Shown here piece by piece: positions 37,144-45,426 of a stretch of DNA of 64,000 nucleotides (the stretch's first letter is position 1; every line of letters begins with the position of its first letter). The stretch is from assembly GCF_001575205.1 (NCBI RefSeq), contig NZ_LSRE01000012.1, forward strand, positions 1 to 64,000. Reading direction: 5' to 3'. The position numbers and the translations under genes are program-made. This DNA is from Tsukamurella pseudospumae (GTDB lineage: Bacteria; Actinomycetota; Actinomycetes; Mycobacteriales; Mycobacteriaceae). The notes beneath the pieces were generated by a model that was given only the letters and a program-made list of their open reading frames with translations, did no database searches and had not been told where the DNA came from.

Positions 37144-38102
37144 AGGTGCTTCTCGTAACTGGAGTAGGGGGCGTCCGGCTCACCGGTCGGTTCGAAATGC
37201 GAGATGTTCCCGGGACTCTCGGTCCACTCCTCGCGGGGCTTCCACGTGGCCCGCACGCGCATGCCCATCCGGACCTCGGCCGGGTCACAGCCGAGCACGA
37301 GGTGCAGGAAGGGGATGTCGGCACCGTCGATCAGCACGTACGCGGCGACGTACGGCGGCTTGATCCGCTGGCCCTGGAAGGGCACGTTGACCACGCAGAA
37401 GGTGGTGACCACGCCGGTGTCCGGAAGGTCCACCTCCTCCGTCGTCGGGATGCCGTCGATCGGGCAGGCGTTGCGGGGCGGGACGTAGACGTTCCCGCAC
37501 TTCCCGCAGCGCTGGCCCACCAGCCGGCCCTCGGCGAGTGCCCGCAGGTAGCGGGTCTCGGGCTCGGAGGCGGAGTGCTCGAGCGTCAGGGCGACAGGGG
37601 TGACCAGCATCGTCACCGGATCGTCCGACGGTGCCGCGCCCTCGGGCACGCCGTCGCCCTCTCCGGGGACGAAGCACGCGATGTCGCCGATCGCCCCCGT
37701 GGTCTCGGGGGCCCAGCGGGCGTGCACCCGCATGCCCGTCGAGATCTCGTCCGGGCTCGTGACGTCGACGGCGTGCAGGACGGCGGTGTCGGCACCGTCG
37801 AGCCTGATGAGCGCGTAGGCGAAGGGCCGGTCGAAGGGCTGCCCGTCGACCGGGTGCGTGTTCCAGGTCCAGCCGGTCACGGTGCCGGTGTCGGACACGG
37901 GGACGACCTCGTTCAAGGGAGCGTACGTGTCCGGGTCGAACTCGAGCGGGGGCACGTGCACCCGCCCGGCGGCGTCCCGGGTGCCGATGATGCGGCGCGC
38001 GCGGAGGTTGGTCATGAACGCGCCCAGCACCGGTCCGAGCGACCGGGTGTAGTCGAAGGACAGGTTCATCGGCGCCGAGAGGGTCTGCGGTTCTGCGGTC
38101 AC
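37140..38102 (-). CDS. DUF35/OB-fold zinc-ribbon protein, duplicated, Rv3521-like
   Basis: 320-residue protein with two OB-fold DUF35 units. The second has the zinc ribbon RCGKCGNVYVPPRNACPIDG (about 195-215); the first has lost its cysteines. Such proteins bind and stabilise Ltp aldolases/thiolases (as ChsH2 DUF35 with Ltp2). First gene of the ltp operon. GTG 38102 gives VTAEPQT and lies 8 bp from a KstR-type site; a longer frame from 38138 would cross that operator. Confidence 0.8.
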   Translation of the reverse strand: MTAEPQTLSAPMNLSFDYTRSLGPVLGAFMTNLRARRIIGTRDAAGRVHVPPLEFDPDTYAPLNEVVPVSDTGTVTGWTWNTHPVDGQPFDRPFAYALIRLDGADTAVLHAVDVTSPDEISTGMRVHARWAPETTGAIGDIACFVPGEGDGVPEGAAPSDDPVTMLVTPVALTLEHSASEPETRYLRALAEGRLVGQRCGKCGNVYVPPRNACPIDGIPTTEEVDLPDTGVVTTFCVVNVPFQGQRIKPPYVAAYVLIDGADIPFLHLVLGCDPAEVRMGMRVRATWKPREEWTESPGNISHFEPTGEPDAPYSSYEKHL

Positions 38103-38109
38103 CTCACGA

Positions 38110-38125
38110 GTGAAACATGTTCTAA
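38110..38125. promoter_or_regulatory. KstR-type operator between DUF35-ltp and fadD
   Basis: GTGAAACATGTTCTAA has the AACATGTT core. 8 bp from the DUF35 start and 104 bp from the divergent fadD start. Confidence 0.75.
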
Positions 38126-38229
38126 CTTTTTGGCGCAAGGGTATCCCGGAAATGGGATTGAGCCCCTACCGTGGAGACGTTCGTACCGCACGAGAAGGCG
38201 GTGTTCCGCAACGATCCACGAGGTGTTCC

Positions 38230-39783
38230 ATGGACGATCTGCATCGCGAGCCGCTGGCCGGCGACATCCTGCTCGGCTCGCTCGGCGCCTACTCCGAACG
38301 GACCGCCGTGCACGTCACCGGTCCGCAGGGCGACAGCACGCTCACCTACGCGCAGGTGCGCGACGAGGTCAGCCGGTACGCGCAGGCCTACGCGTCCTTC
38401 GGTCTCGGCGTGGGCAGCCCCGTCGCGATGCTGTCGGGCAACCGGCACGAGGTGCTGATCGCCCAGTCCACCAACCTGATCACCGGCGTGCGTTTCGCCG
38501 CGCTCCACCCGATGGGCTCCCTCGACGACCACGTGTACGTCATGGAGGACGCGGGGATCGAGACCCTCATCTACGATCCGCGGCTGTACGAGCAGCGCGC
38601 CGCCGACCTGCGAGAACGGGTTCCCGGCTTGAAGACGCTGCTCTCGTTGGGGCCCACGGGCACCGGCGTCGATCTCACGGAGGTGGCGGCCGGCTTCGAG
38701 CCCGAACCGCTCACCGCGCACACGGCCGATCCGTCGTCGACCGCGAGCCTCGCGTACACCGGTGGCACCACGGGCAAGAGCAAGGGCGTCATGCTCAGCT
38801 ACACCGGCGGCGCGTCGCTACTGCGCATCCAGCGCACGGAATGGGAATGGCCGCAGGAGATCCGGTTCCTGGTCTGCGCGCCGCTCAGCCACGCGGGCGG
38901 GGCGTTCTGGAACCCGACGTCGATGTCCGGCGGCTCCATGGTGGTGTTGCCGCGGTTCGAGCCGGAGGCCGTGCTCGCCGCTATCGAGAAGTACCGGATC
39001 ACCGCGACGATGCTGGTGCCCACCATGATCTACGCGTTGCTCGACCACCCGAAGTTCGACGACTACGACCTGTCGAGCCTCGAGACCGTGTTCTACGGGG
39101 CGTCCGCGATCTCACCCACGCGGCTGACCGAGGCGATCGAGCGGATCGGCCCCAAGTTCTTCCAGTTCTACGGGCAGGCCGAGTGCCCCATGACGATCGC
39201 GGTGCTCCGCCGCGGCGACCACGACCCGTCGAAACCCGAACGATTGGCGAGCTGCGGCAAGCCGGTCCCATGGGTGACCGTCGCCCTGCTCGACGATGCC
39301 GGGCGCACCGTCGAACCCGGTGCGCCGGGGGAGATCTGCGTGCGTGGCCCCCTTGTGATGCAGGGGTACCTGAACAAGCCCGAGCAGACGGCCGAGGCCA
39401 CCGAGCACGGGTGGCTGCACACCGGTGACATCGGCCGCTTCGACGACGAGGGCTATCTGTACATCGTCGACCGCAAGAAGGACATGGTGGTCACCGGCGG
39501 CTTCAACGTCTTCCCCCGTGAGGTCGAGGACGTGATCTCCACGCACCCGTCCGTCGCGTCCGTGGCGGTGATCGGTGTGCCCGACGACAAGTGGGGCGAG
39601 GCCGTCAAGGCGGTCGTGGTGCCCCGCGCCGGCGCGACGGTGGACGTGGAGGAACTGCGCGAGCTGGTCCGCGACCGCAAGGGCGCCGTCTACACGCCGA
39701 AGACCGTCGACCTCGTCGACTCGATCCCCGTCAGCCCCCTCGGCAAGCCGGATAAGAAGGCCCTGCGCGCGATCTACGCCTGA
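38230..39783 (+). CDS. Acyl-CoA ligase (FadD family), probably steroid side chain
   Basis: 517-residue adenylate-forming ligase. AMP-binding SLAYTGGTTGKSKGVMLSYTG (about 175-195), QFYGQAECPMT, HTGDIGRFDDEGYLYIVDRKKDM and the Lys in SPLGKPDKKAL are intact. ATG 38230, with a GATCCACGAGG leader. Divergent from the ltp operon under a shared KstR-type site, so likely a sterol acid CoA ligase (FadD19/FadD17 role), but I cannot tell which chain length. A palindromic repeat follows 10 bp after its stop. Confidence 0.82.
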   Translation: MDDLHREPLAGDILLGSLGAYSERTAVHVTGPQGDSTLTYAQVRDEVSRYAQAYASFGLGVGSPVAMLSGNRHEVLIAQSTNLITGVRFAALHPMGSLDDHVYVMEDAGIETLIYDPRLYEQRAADLRERVPGLKTLLSLGPTGTGVDLTEVAAGFEPEPLTAHTADPSSTASLAYTGGTTGKSKGVMLSYTGGASLLRIQRTEWEWPQEIRFLVCAPLSHAGGAFWNPTSMSGGSMVVLPRFEPEAVLAAIEKYRITATMLVPTMIYALLDHPKFDDYDLSSLETVFYGASAISPTRLTEAIERIGPKFFQFYGQAECPMTIAVLRRGDHDPSKPERLASCGKPVPWVTVALLDDAGRTVEPGAPGEICVRGPLVMQGYLNKPEQTAEATEHGWLHTGDIGRFDDEGYLYIVDRKKDMVVTGGFNVFPREVEDVISTHPSVASVAVIGVPDDKWGEAVKAVVVPRAGATVDVEELRELVRDRKGAVYTPKTVDLVDSIPVSPLGKPDKKALRAIYA

Positions 39784-39793
39784 CCCCCACCGA

Positions 39794-39852
39794 ATTGAAC
39801 ACCGTTATGGAGAGGAAACCCGCAGGTCGGACTCTCCATAACGGTGTTCAAT
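39794..39852. repeat. 59-bp palindromic repeat, copy B, between fadD and echA19
   Basis: Same ATTGAACACCGTTATGGAGA arm and perfectly complementary right arm (20 bp each) around a 19-base loop that, on the minus strand, reads GTCCGACCTGCGGGTTTCC. The copy is inverted relative to A and C by its loop. Located between convergent stops at 39783 and 39859. Confidence 0.93.
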
Positions 39853-39858
39853 GCAGGG

Positions 39859-40653
39859 TCAGCGGCCCTCGAAGACGGGCTTGCGCTTCTCGGCGAAGGC
39901 GCGGGGACCCTCCTTGGCGTCCTGGGAGAGGAACACCGGCAGTCCCTCCTTCGCGTCGATCGCGAAGGCCTCCTCCTCGTGCATGCCCTCAGTGGCGCGC
40001 ATGGTGCGCAGCATCGCCTGCACGGCCAGGGGGCCGTTCGCGTTGATCAGCTCGGCGAGCTCCAGGGCCTTGTCCAGCGCGCCCCCGTCGGGAACGACGT
40101 GTCCGATCAGCCCGTACTCCTTGGCCTCCGCGGCGGTGATGTGCCGGCCGGTCAGTAGAAGGTCGGCGGCCACCGTGTACGGGATCTGGCGCGGCAGCCG
40201 GACGGCGGAGCCGCCCATGGGATACAGGCTCCACTTCGCCTCGGACACACCGAACTTCGCGCTCTCGCCCGCGACGCGGATGTCGGTGCCCTGCAGAATC
40301 TCCGTGCCGCCGGCGATGGCGGCGCCCTCGACGGCGGCGATCAGCGGCTTGCCGGGGCGGCGGCCCTTGATCAGTCCCGGGATCCGCGCCGGATCCCAGC
40401 CGCCGCCGGACATCGCGTCTCCCGGGTTGGACTTCGCCATGTTCTTCAGGTCGGCCCCGGCGCAGAACGCACCTCCCGCGCCGGTGAGCACCGCGCTGCG
40501 GATCTCGGGGTCGGAGTCGATGCGATCCCAGGCGTCGCTGAGGATCTGCAGCATCTCACCGGTGAGTGCGTTCTTGCGCTCCGGCCGGTTCATGGTGATG
40601 AGAAGCGTGTGTCCGCGCTGTTCGACGAGGGCGTGCGGGGCGACATCGGTCAC
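39859..40653 (-). CDS. echA19: Enoyl-CoA hydratase EchA19-like
   Basis: 264-residue crotonase; M. tuberculosis EchA19 (about 263) hydrates steroid enoyl-CoA with a C5 side chain. It has [18 protein letters not shown] (about 59-76), [20 protein letters not shown] and the pair Glu near 116 and Glu in [16 protein letters not shown] expected for a hydratase. ATG 40653. A KstR-type operator lies 73 bp upstream. Symbol given on strong resemblance, not on a computed alignment. Confidence 0.8.
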   Translation of the reverse strand: MTDVAPHALVEQRGHTLLITMNRPERKNALTGEMLQILSDAWDRIDSDPEIRSAVLTGAGGAFCAGADLKNMAKSNPGDAMSGGGWDPARIPGLIKGRRPGKPLIAAVEGAAIAGGTEILQGTDIRVAGESAKFGVSEAKWSLYPMGGSAVRLPRQIPYTVAADLLLTGRHITAAEAKEYGLIGHVVPDGGALDKALELAELINANGPLAVQAMLRTMRATEGMHEEEAFAIDAKEGLPVFLSQDAKEGPRAFAEKRKPVFEGR

Positions 40654-40725
40654 GGCTGGACCTCCTGGGTCGAGATCCTCGCCGAAACGAGGATCGGCAA
40701 ATGCGGGAATCCGCTTCCATGGAAC

Positions 40726-40741
40726 AGTAACAGGTTCTAGT
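40726..40741. promoter_or_regulatory. KstR-type operator between echA19 and the NMO-like gene
   Basis: AGTAACAGGTTCTAGT contains AACnnGTT with one good outer half (CTAG). 32 bp from the start of the rightward gene. Confidence 0.7.
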
Positions 40742-40772
40742 TTGGTGGAAAGATCTCTTCAGGAGGAATTCC

Positions 40773-41876
40773 ATGCGCACACCCCTGTGCGACGACCTGG
40801 GCATCGAGTACCCGGTCATCGCGTTCACCCCGTCCGAGCACGTCGCCGCGGCGGTCTCCCGTGCGGGCGGCCTCGGCGTGCTCGGCTGCGTCCGCTTCAA
40901 CGACCCCGACGAGCTCGACGCCGTCCTCGACTGGATGGACGCCAACACCGACGGCCGTCCCTACGGCGTCGACATCGTCATGCCCAACAAGGTGCCCACC
41001 GAGGGCGCCGCCGGCGATCTCGCGCAACTCATCCCCGAGGAGCACCGCGCCTTCGTCGAGCGCACGCTCCACGAGCTCGGCGTACCCGAGCTGCCCGACG
41101 GTGCCGCCGGGGCCGGGGTGCTCGGCTGGCTGCACTCGGTCGCCCGTTCCCACGTCGATGTGGCGCTGAAGCATCGGATCGCGTTGATCGCCAACGCCCT
41201 CGGCTCTCCGCCGGCGGACGTGATCGATGCGGCGCACGATCACGGCGTCAAGGTCGCGGCCCTGGCGGGTCGCGCCAAGCACGCCCGCGCCCACGTCGAC
41301 AACGGCGTGGACATCGTCATCGCGCAGGGCTACGAAGCCGGCGGCCACACCGGCGAGATCGCCTCGATGGTGCTGCTGCCGGAGATCGTCGATGAGGTGG
41401 GCGAGGACGCCACGGTCGTCGCCGCGGGCGGCATCGGCTCCGGTCGGCAGATCGCAGCCGCGCTGACCCTCGGAGCCGAGGGCGTGTGGATGGGGTCCTA
41501 CTGGCTCACCACCACCGAGTACCTCGAGACGCATACCAGGTCGCAGACTATGCAGGAGGCACTGGTCGCCGCGACGAGTGCGGACACGGTGCGCACCCGC
41601 ATCTTCTCCGGCAAGCCGGCCCGTCTGCTCAAGACCCGGTGGACGCAGGCCTGGGAGGAGCCCGGCGCACCGTCGGCCCTGCCCATGCCCCTACAGAACC
41701 TCCTGGTGGGGGAGGCGCACAGCCGGATCCACGCCTCGGGTGATCCCTCCGTCGTCGCGATGCCGGTGGGCCAGATCGTGGGCCGGATGAACGCGGTGCG
41801 GCCCGTCGCCGAGATCATGGCCGAGCTGGTCGGCGAGTTCGAGGCTGCCGTCGAACGCTTGAACCTGGCACGCTGA
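40773..41876 (+). CDS. Nitronate monooxygenase/enoyl reductase-like FMN protein
   Basis: 367-residue TIM-barrel flavoprotein of the 2-nitropropane-dioxygenase group. IVIAQGYEAGGHTGEIASMVLLPEI (about 177-201), VVAAGGIGSGRQIAAALTLGAEGVWMGS (phosphate site) are clear. ATG 40773 with AGGAGG 6 bp upstream. Same fold as IpdC; under a KstR-type operator, so a role as a steroid enoyl reductase or detoxifier is more likely than nitroalkane oxidation. Followed closely by the PPOX gene. Confidence 0.8.
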   Translation: MRTPLCDDLGIEYPVIAFTPSEHVAAAVSRAGGLGVLGCVRFNDPDELDAVLDWMDANTDGRPYGVDIVMPNKVPTEGAAGDLAQLIPEEHRAFVERTLHELGVPELPDGAAGAGVLGWLHSVARSHVDVALKHRIALIANALGSPPADVIDAAHDHGVKVAALAGRAKHARAHVDNGVDIVIAQGYEAGGHTGEIASMVLLPEIVDEVGEDATVVAAGGIGSGRQIAAALTLGAEGVWMGSYWLTTTEYLETHTRSQTMQEALVAATSADTVRTRIFSGKPARLLKTRWTQAWEEPGAPSALPMPLQNLLVGEAHSRIHASGDPSVVAMPVGQIVGRMNAVRPVAEIMAELVGEFEAAVERLNLAR

Positions 41877-41880
41877 CCCC

Positions 41881-42378
41881 ATGGGAAACAATCAGCGCGG
41901 CCAGATCCAGATGTCCGAGGCGGAGGTCGAGGAGTTCATCGAGCGCAGCCGGACCGCCACCATCGCCACTGTCGGCTCCAGTGGGGTGCCCCACCTCGTG
42001 GCCATGTGGTACGCCGTGATCGACGGCGACCTGTGGATCGAGACGAAGGCGAAGTCGCAGAAGGTCGTGAACCTTCGCCGCAACCCGGCGATGAGCGCCT
42101 CGATCGAGTCGGGCCGGTCCTACGATCAGCTCCGCGGGGTGACCTTCGAGGGCACGGCCGAGATCGTCGAGGACGAGGCGACCGTGCGCGCCGTGTGCGA
42201 GCAGGTCTACGAGCGCTACTTCGGCCCGTATTCGGAGGAACTCAAGCCCGCCATCGACGCGATGATGAACAAGCGCGTCGCGGTGCGCTTGCGCGCCGAC
42301 CGCGTGCGCAGCTGGGACCACCGCAAGCTCGGCATGCCCGAGATGCCGGTGAGCGGATCGACCGCGGCGTTCCTCTAG
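41881..42378 (+). CDS. PPOX-family flavin/F420-binding split-barrel protein
   Basis: 165-residue member of the pyridoxamine-oxidase-like family used in mycobacteria for F420 or FMN chemistry: SRTATIATVGSSGVPHLVAMWYAV, LWIETKAKSQKVVNLRRNPAMSASIE and RGVTFEGTAEIVED. It begins 4 bp after the NMO-like gene with no separate ribosome site; an internal ATG 41911 (MSEAEVEEFIERS) is a possible alternative start. The pairing with an LLM F420 enzyme nearby makes F420 use plausible. Confidence 0.8.
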   Translation: MGNNQRGQIQMSEAEVEEFIERSRTATIATVGSSGVPHLVAMWYAVIDGDLWIETKAKSQKVVNLRRNPAMSASIESGRSYDQLRGVTFEGTAEIVEDEATVRAVCEQVYERYFGPYSEELKPAIDAMMNKRVAVRLRADRVRSWDHRKLGMPEMPVSGSTAAFL

Positions 42379-42387
42379 GGGGCCGGC

Positions 42388-43074
42388 ATGCCCGGATCGC
42401 ATGCGCGGCTGGATGATTCCGCCGCCCTCGTCGAGCTCAGTCCCTGCGTCGGGGGTCTCGTCCGGACCTGGTCGGACGACGGTGCCTCCCGGCTCTGGTC
42501 GGTGCCCGACGACGCGTGGATCCGCGACGCCCAGGCCACCGGCCGGATCGGACGCGTCTCCCGCAAGGAGAACCGGTACCGCGAGGCGGCGCGCCTCGCC
42601 GACTCCGACGGTGCGTTGCTCGTCCGTCCGCGGGGCCCGATGCGGGGCGCCGACGGGAACCTGACCATGGCCGAGCAGGTCGTCGCGCTGGCGCCGGAGA
42701 AGCGGCCCTCGCGGTCGACCTTCGAGGACTTCCGCGAGGTGCTCAGCCGGGCGGTCGAACACTGCGCCGCCACGGACGAGTACCTCGTGGTCGAGCGGGG
42801 TGCCCGGGATGCCGGACGAGAGCCCTTCTGCCTCTTCGCGGTACTGCCCGCCGGGACGGAACCGGGCGTTTTCGTCACCGTCGTCGAGACCTCTCCGCCG
42901 CCCCGTGACTCGGACCTGTGGGCGCCCTACGTCGACGAGTGGGACCGGACCGCAACGATCAGCGCACCGTCGGGCCCGGAGACGGTGGCGACCGCCCCGA
43001 CCGTGATGATCGAGGCGATCAGCCGCTGGGACATCGACCCCTGGGACCTCGCCTTCACCTTCGGCCGACGGTGA
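42388..43074 (+). CDS. Conserved-type protein of unknown function
   Basis: 228 residues, no signal peptide or membrane span. It begins 9 bp after the PPOX gene, so probably co-transcribed. Notable segments: RIGRVSRKENRYREAARLADSDGALLVRPRGP (about 51-82), a central FCLFAVLPAGTEPGVFVTVVE strand pair and a C-terminal SRWDIDPWDLAFTFGRR. Acidic overall. I do not recognise the family; good codon use and lack of shadow frames support a real gene. Confidence 0.6.
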   Translation: MPGSHARLDDSAALVELSPCVGGLVRTWSDDGASRLWSVPDDAWIRDAQATGRIGRVSRKENRYREAARLADSDGALLVRPRGPMRGADGNLTMAEQVVALAPEKRPSRSTFEDFREVLSRAVEHCAATDEYLVVERGARDAGREPFCLFAVLPAGTEPGVFVTVVETSPPPRDSDLWAPYVDEWDRTATISAPSGPETVATAPTVMIEAISRWDIDPWDLAFTFGRR

Positions 43075-43156
43075 CCTCGGGCGGACGGGGCCCGAGCGTG
43101 CGGATTCATCCGAACGGAGGATCGCCACGTGGGCCGGGCGGCGATATCTTCGGGCG

Positions 43157-44326
43157 ATGCACCCGAATCCAGCCGCGCCCGTGTCGGGCCCGCGGAGGCT
43201 GACCATCAAGCAGCTCGTCGTGGGAACCTTCCAGATCCTCGGCCGGACATGGCCGTTCATTCTGGCCTCGGCGGCCGTCTACGTGCTGGCGGTAGGAGCG
43301 CTGACGCTCGTCCTGTACCTGATGATGACGGCCATCTCGAACTCGTTCTCCTCGGCGGATTCGTTCGACGACATGGGCTCCGTGATGACGACGATCCTCA
43401 CTGTGCTCGTCGTGGGGTGGTTCGTGATGATCGTGGTCAACGGCGTGCTCGACGCGCCGTGGATCGGCATCGTCGCCGTCGCGACGGATGTGACGATCAG
43501 GGCCGCCCGGCGGCCCGCCGCGCGTGAAGTGGCCGGCCTGATCCGCCGACGATTCGTCCCGTTGGCCACGGTGTTCGTGATCATGTTGCTCGTCGTCGGC
43601 TTCCTCCCGATCGTCGCCGGCCTCCTGTTGATGAACATGCCGTCGGTGATGTTGATGTCGGAGGGGACCCTCGTCCTGCTCGGTCTGCTGTACATCGTGG
43701 TGATCGTGTCGATCGTCATCGTCATGGAGTTCGCACCGTGGGCCGTCCTGTTCGAGGGCAAGGGCGTGATCGCGGCGTTCGCCCGCTCCGCGACGCTCGC
43801 TCGCAAGGCCGTCCTGCAGTTGATCGCGCTGCACCTGATCTGGGCCTTCGTCGGTGCGCCCCTGATGATGATCGGCATGGAGCTGCCGAGCGTCCTCGGT
43901 GGGATCCTGTTGTTCGCCGCCGGTCTGTTCGTGGCGATGTGCTACTTGACGTGCCAGGGCCTCGTGTATGCGGACATCCGCGCCGTGGAACAGGGACACA
44001 GTCTGGTCCTGCGGTTCGCGACCCCGCCGATCCCGGTGGCCCGGGCGTGGGCGGAGGTACGGGAACTGGTCGGGGCGGGAACCCCCGCGGCCGGGGCCGC
44101 GCCCGTTGCGCCGCGTCCGGCGCCGTCCCGACCGGGCCCGGCGCCCCAGGTGGCGAGTGCACCGGGGGCGTCCCCTGCGAGCCCGTTCGCCCGGCCGTGG
44201 CCGGGCGCCGCGTTCCGTCCCGCGCCGGGCTGGCCGTCGCCACCGTCGGGCTGGGCCCCGCCGGCGAACTGGCGTCCGGATCCGGCGTGGCCGCCTGCAC
44301 CCGTGGACTGGCGGTTCTGGGAGTGA
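43157..44326 (+). CDS. Multi-spanning membrane protein with proline-rich C-terminal tail
   Basis: 389 residues. Cytoplasmic N-terminus, then about six hydrophobic segments (around residues 30-55, 75-105, 130-160, 172-195, 215-245, 250-275) resembling the membrane domain family annotated as glycerophosphoryl-diester-phosphodiesterase-like, without the catalytic domain. The last 90 residues are Pro/Ala/Trp-rich with repeated PxWPP-like units (PGWPSPPSGWAPPANWRPDPAWPPAP), probably cytosolic and a docking surface. ATG 43157. No steroid link. Confidence 0.68.
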   Translation: MHPNPAAPVSGPRRLTIKQLVVGTFQILGRTWPFILASAAVYVLAVGALTLVLYLMMTAISNSFSSADSFDDMGSVMTTILTVLVVGWFVMIVVNGVLDAPWIGIVAVATDVTIRAARRPAAREVAGLIRRRFVPLATVFVIMLLVVGFLPIVAGLLLMNMPSVMLMSEGTLVLLGLLYIVVIVSIVIVMEFAPWAVLFEGKGVIAAFARSATLARKAVLQLIALHLIWAFVGAPLMMIGMELPSVLGGILLFAAGLFVAMCYLTCQGLVYADIRAVEQGHSLVLRFATPPIPVARAWAEVRELVGAGTPAAGAAPVAPRPAPSRPGPAPQVASAPGASPASPFARPWPGAAFRPAPGWPSPPSGWAPPANWRPDPAWPPAPVDWRFWE

Positions 44327-44361
44327 GGCCGGCCCCGCCGGTCCCGCTCGGTGGGCTCCTG

Positions 44362-45381
44362 TCAGCCGCGGGCCGCCTCGACGAGCGCGCGCAGCGTCGC
44401 CTCGTCCCGGACGCCGCTGAAGAGCACCGTCGTGACGGGGGAGTCGCGCCAGAGTTCCAGGCGTTCGGCGATCCGATCGATGGGGCCGAGTAGGGCGATG
44501 GAGTCCGCCAACTCGTCGGGGACCGCGGCGATGGCGCCGGCGCGATCGCCGGCGAGGAACATCTCCTGCACGGCCACGGCGGCGTCGGCGAACCCCAAGC
44601 GGCCGATGAGGTCCAGGTGGAAGTTCGTCGACTTGTGGCCCATGCCGCCGATGTAGAAGGCCAGCGGGATCTTCGCCTGCGTGAGTGCCGCGTCGAGGTC
44701 GTCGGAGACGATCACCGACACGGTCGCGGCGATCTCGAAATCGGCGGAGCGGCCCGCGAGGGATTCGCCGAAGACCGACTCGACCTGCTGCGGATCGACG
44801 AACAGCGGCAGCCAGCCGTCGGCGATCTCGGTGGAGAGCGCCACGTTCTTCGGGCCCTCCGCACCGAGGAAGATCGGGATCCGCGGTCGGACGGGCAGCG
44901 CGATGGACTTGAGCGGCTTCCCGAGCCCCGTGCCGCCGGGCAGCGGCAGCGGATAGTGGGGGCCGGCGCTGGTCACCGGCTCCTCGCGGGCGATCACCCG
45001 GCGCACGATGTCGACGTACTCGCGGGTGCGCGCGAGCGGCTTCGGGAAGGGGCTGCCGTACCACCCCTCGGCGACCTGCGGCCCGGATGCGCCGAGGCCG
45101 AGCACCATGCGCCCGCCGGACAGTCCGTCGATCGTCAGGGCGTGCATCGCCGTCGCGGCGGGTGTGCGCGCGGGGATCTGCGCCACCGCGGTGCCGAGCT
45201 TGATCCGCTTCGTCCGCGACCCGTACCAGGCCAGGGTGGAGAAGGCGTCGGAGCCGTAGGCCTCCGCGGTGAACACGTAGTCGTAGCCCAGAGCGTCGGC
45301 GGCGACCACGGTGTCGGTGTGGTCCTCCGGCCCACGGGTCCAGTAGCCGAGGTTGATGCCCAGATTGAGATCGTTGACCAT
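44362..45381 (-). CDS. LLM-class F420-dependent oxidoreductase, Rv3520c-like
   Basis: 339-residue luciferase-like TIM barrel: NLGINLGYWTRGPEDHTDTVVAADALGYDYVFTAEAYGSDAF at the start, LGLGASGPQVAEGWYG (about 95-110) and VDIVRRVIAREEPVTSAGPHYPLP. M. tuberculosis has a homologue (Rv3520c, about 347) beside the ltp4/ltp3 genes. It faces the aldehyde dehydrogenase across a perfect KstR palindrome only 10 bp from its ATG 45381. Substrate unknown; presumably a steroid or side-chain carbonyl. Confidence 0.85.
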   Translation of the reverse strand: MVNDLNLGINLGYWTRGPEDHTDTVVAADALGYDYVFTAEAYGSDAFSTLAWYGSRTKRIKLGTAVAQIPARTPAATAMHALTIDGLSGGRMVLGLGASGPQVAEGWYGSPFPKPLARTREYVDIVRRVIAREEPVTSAGPHYPLPLPGGTGLGKPLKSIALPVRPRIPIFLGAEGPKNVALSTEIADGWLPLFVDPQQVESVFGESLAGRSADFEIAATVSVIVSDDLDAALTQAKIPLAFYIGGMGHKSTNFHLDLIGRLGFADAAVAVQEMFLAGDRAGAIAAVPDELADSIALLGPIDRIAERLELWRDSPVTTVLFSGVRDEATLRALVEAARG

Positions 45382-45390
45382 TCCTCGAAT

Positions 45391-45406
45391 CTAGAACAAG
45401 TTCTAG
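45391..45406. promoter_or_regulatory. Perfect KstR-type operator between the LLM and aldehyde dehydrogenase genes
   Basis: CTAGAACAAGTTCTAG is a fully symmetric 16-bp palindrome, the best KstR match in the window. It is 10 bp from the LLM start and 21 bp from the dehydrogenase start, so one bound repressor would block both. Confidence 0.85.
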
Positions 45407-45426
45407 GTTTTGGGTTACAGTTCGGT

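Noticed and set aside
44327-44361. Terminator between the membrane protein and the LLM gene
   Set aside because: GC-rich with short complementary pieces, but no stem longer than chance for this composition.
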